Below are positions 6,768 to 7,182 of a stretch of 7,182 nucleotides of DNA, one piece after another; within the stretch, counting starts at the first letter, position 1, and each line of letters starts with the position of its first letter. Made by a program: the position numbers and the translations under genes. The notes under the pieces are model-generated. The model was not told where the DNA came from. It saw nothing but the letters and a program-made list of their open reading frames with translations, and made no database searches. The stretch is from contig CANQKB010000071.1 of assembly GCA_947624405.1 (NCBI GenBank), positions 1 through 7,182 on the forward strand. Reading direction: 5' to 3'. The DNA is from an uncultured Clostridia bacterium. GTDB taxonomy: Bacteria; Bacillota; Clostridia; TANB77; CAG-508.

Positions 6768-6881
6768 ATGAAAAAAGAAGAAGGAATAACGTTAGTTGCG
6801 TTAATAATAACAACCATATTCTCTTATGACGAAAAATTAAAAAGTAGTAATAACAAGGGTTTCCTCCTAGTAACAATTTAG
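6768..6881 (+). pseudogene. 37-residue stub of a prepilin-type protein
   Basis: The ORF reads MKKEEGITLVALIITTI and then FSYDEKLKSSNNKGFLLVTI before a TAG. The lysine/glutamate leader ending in G, followed by ITLVALIIT, is the same prepilin-type signal seen in the leftward pilin-like gene. Here the hydrophobic helix breaks after about 12 residues (T-T-I-F-S-Y-D) and the tail is unrelated to any pilin I recognise. An AAAGGA ribosome binding site (6752-6757) about 10 nt before the ATG is intact. The best reading is a gene start whose body has been deleted or replaced; a functional micropeptide is possible but not supported. Confidence 0.55.
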
Positions 6882-6906
6882 TAAAATCATAAATTTTCAA
6901 ATATTT

Positions 6907-6949
6907 AAAAGATGAATTGTAAAAAATAATAACAATTTCATCTTTTTTT
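6907..6949 (+). terminator. Intrinsic terminator before the TnpV-like gene
   Basis: AAAAGATGAATTGT (6907-6920) pairs with ACAATTTCATCTTTT (6932-6946) with one bulged base, around an 11-nt loop. The T-rich tail runs through 6949. It lies 26 nt after the stop of the pilin-like stub and so probably ended the original gene's transcript. Confidence 0.75.
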
Positions 6950-6954
6950 GATTT

Positions 6955-6960
6955 TATAAT
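6955..6960 (+). promoter_or_regulatory. -10 box of the TnpV-like gene
   Basis: A perfect TATAAT lies 32 nt before the ATG at 6993. No good -35 box is found at 16-18 bp, because that region is the terminator arm, so this is a partial promoter call. Confidence 0.35.
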
Positions 6961-6992
6961 AAAAATTAAAATTGAGAGGAGAATAAAAAATT

Positions 6993-7182
6993 ATGGAGAA
7001 AAAAGAATTAAAAGAGAGATTTGTTGATGAAAAAACAGGAATAGAATATAGATTAGTTGGAGATTATTATATACCTAATATAATAATGCCAAAAATTAGG
7101 AGAGCTGGGAATATAGGAAAGTATGGAATATTAAAACTAAACTATATGAAGAAATATAAAATTCCAGAATATACAGAAATGT
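6993..7182 (+). CDS. TnpV-like transposon-associated protein, 3' end outside the window
   Basis: The first 63 residues are visible: MEKKELKERFVDEKTGIEYR, then LVGDYYIPNIIMP, GNIGKYGILKLNYMKKYK and IPEYTEM. The order of a short acidic/basic start, a G-D-Y-Y-[LI]-P-[ND] motif, a following proline patch, then G-x-x-G/Y-G-x-x-[KR]-x-x-Y-[ML]-K, matches the small TnpV family (PF14198) found in Tn4451-like and other mobile elements of Clostridia. Its molecular role is not established. The ATG has a well-placed GAGAGGAG site (6974-6981). It is the only mobile-element gene seen; any recombinase would lie beyond the right edge. Confidence 0.75.
   Translation, partial: MEKKELKERFVDEKTGIEYRLVGDYYIPNIIMPKIRRAGNIGKYGILKLNYMKKYKIPEYTEM

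Noticed and set aside
6682..6900. Minus-strand hydrophobic 72-residue ORF
   Set aside because: Its phenylalanine/leucine-rich composition comes from reading A-rich plus-strand leader backwards; it lacks a ribosome binding site and overlaps the better supported pilin-like stub.

Overview
The window is AT-rich, with A/T-dominated codons, strong GGAGG-type ribosome binding sites and TTGACA/TATAAT-type promoters. It carries a SpoVB-family flippase and a TnpV-type accessory gene. Together these point to a low-GC, probably spore-forming Clostridia (Bacillota), plausibly a gut commensal. The species cannot be told from the sequence.

Layout. (1) Positions 2-823 hold a defence-like accessory patch on the plus strand: the end of a HEPN-domain gene, an overlapping minimal nucleotidyltransferase (an HEPN/MNT toxin-antitoxin-type pair), and a fragment of a D12-class DNA adenine methylase. 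A strong intrinsic terminator closes it. (2) Positions 917-2309 on the minus strand hold a SpoVB/MurJ-superfamily flippase split by a one-base frameshift at a homopolymer. (3) Positions 2310-2678 are a structured intergenic region: a 166-nt element able to fold on itself, one copy of a 29-bp repeat, and a good uvrA promoter. (4) Positions 2679-5484 hold uvrA, whose two halves are in different frames because of one apparent extra base near 4353. A palindromic terminator follows. (5) Positions 5626-7182 are a small-gene and remnant region: a 32-residue micropeptide with 20 consecutive asparagines; a short pilin-like ORF whose tail resembles the end of a LamG-type domain; a divergent promoter region with an 18-bp perfect palindrome; a small promoter-to-terminator unit containing a 39-nt (AC)n microsatellite; the second, inverted copy of the 29-bp repeat; a 37-residue pilin-like stub; and the beginning of a TnpV-like gene that runs off the window.

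How it fits together. The only housekeeping functions are nucleotide-excision repair (UvrA) and lipid-linked precursor or spore-envelope flipping (SpoVB), and both reading frames are broken by single-base events. Those breaks are either real mutations or consensus errors, and the sequence alone cannot decide. The flanks look like genome-plasticity zones, with toxin-antitoxin genes, a methylase relic, short decayed surface-protein genes, a microsatellite, inverted repeats and a transposon-associated gene. No complete new multi-gene system is visible. The most unusual items are the poly-Asn micropeptide, the (AC)n transcription unit and the 29-bp inverted repeat pair with its folded neighbour.
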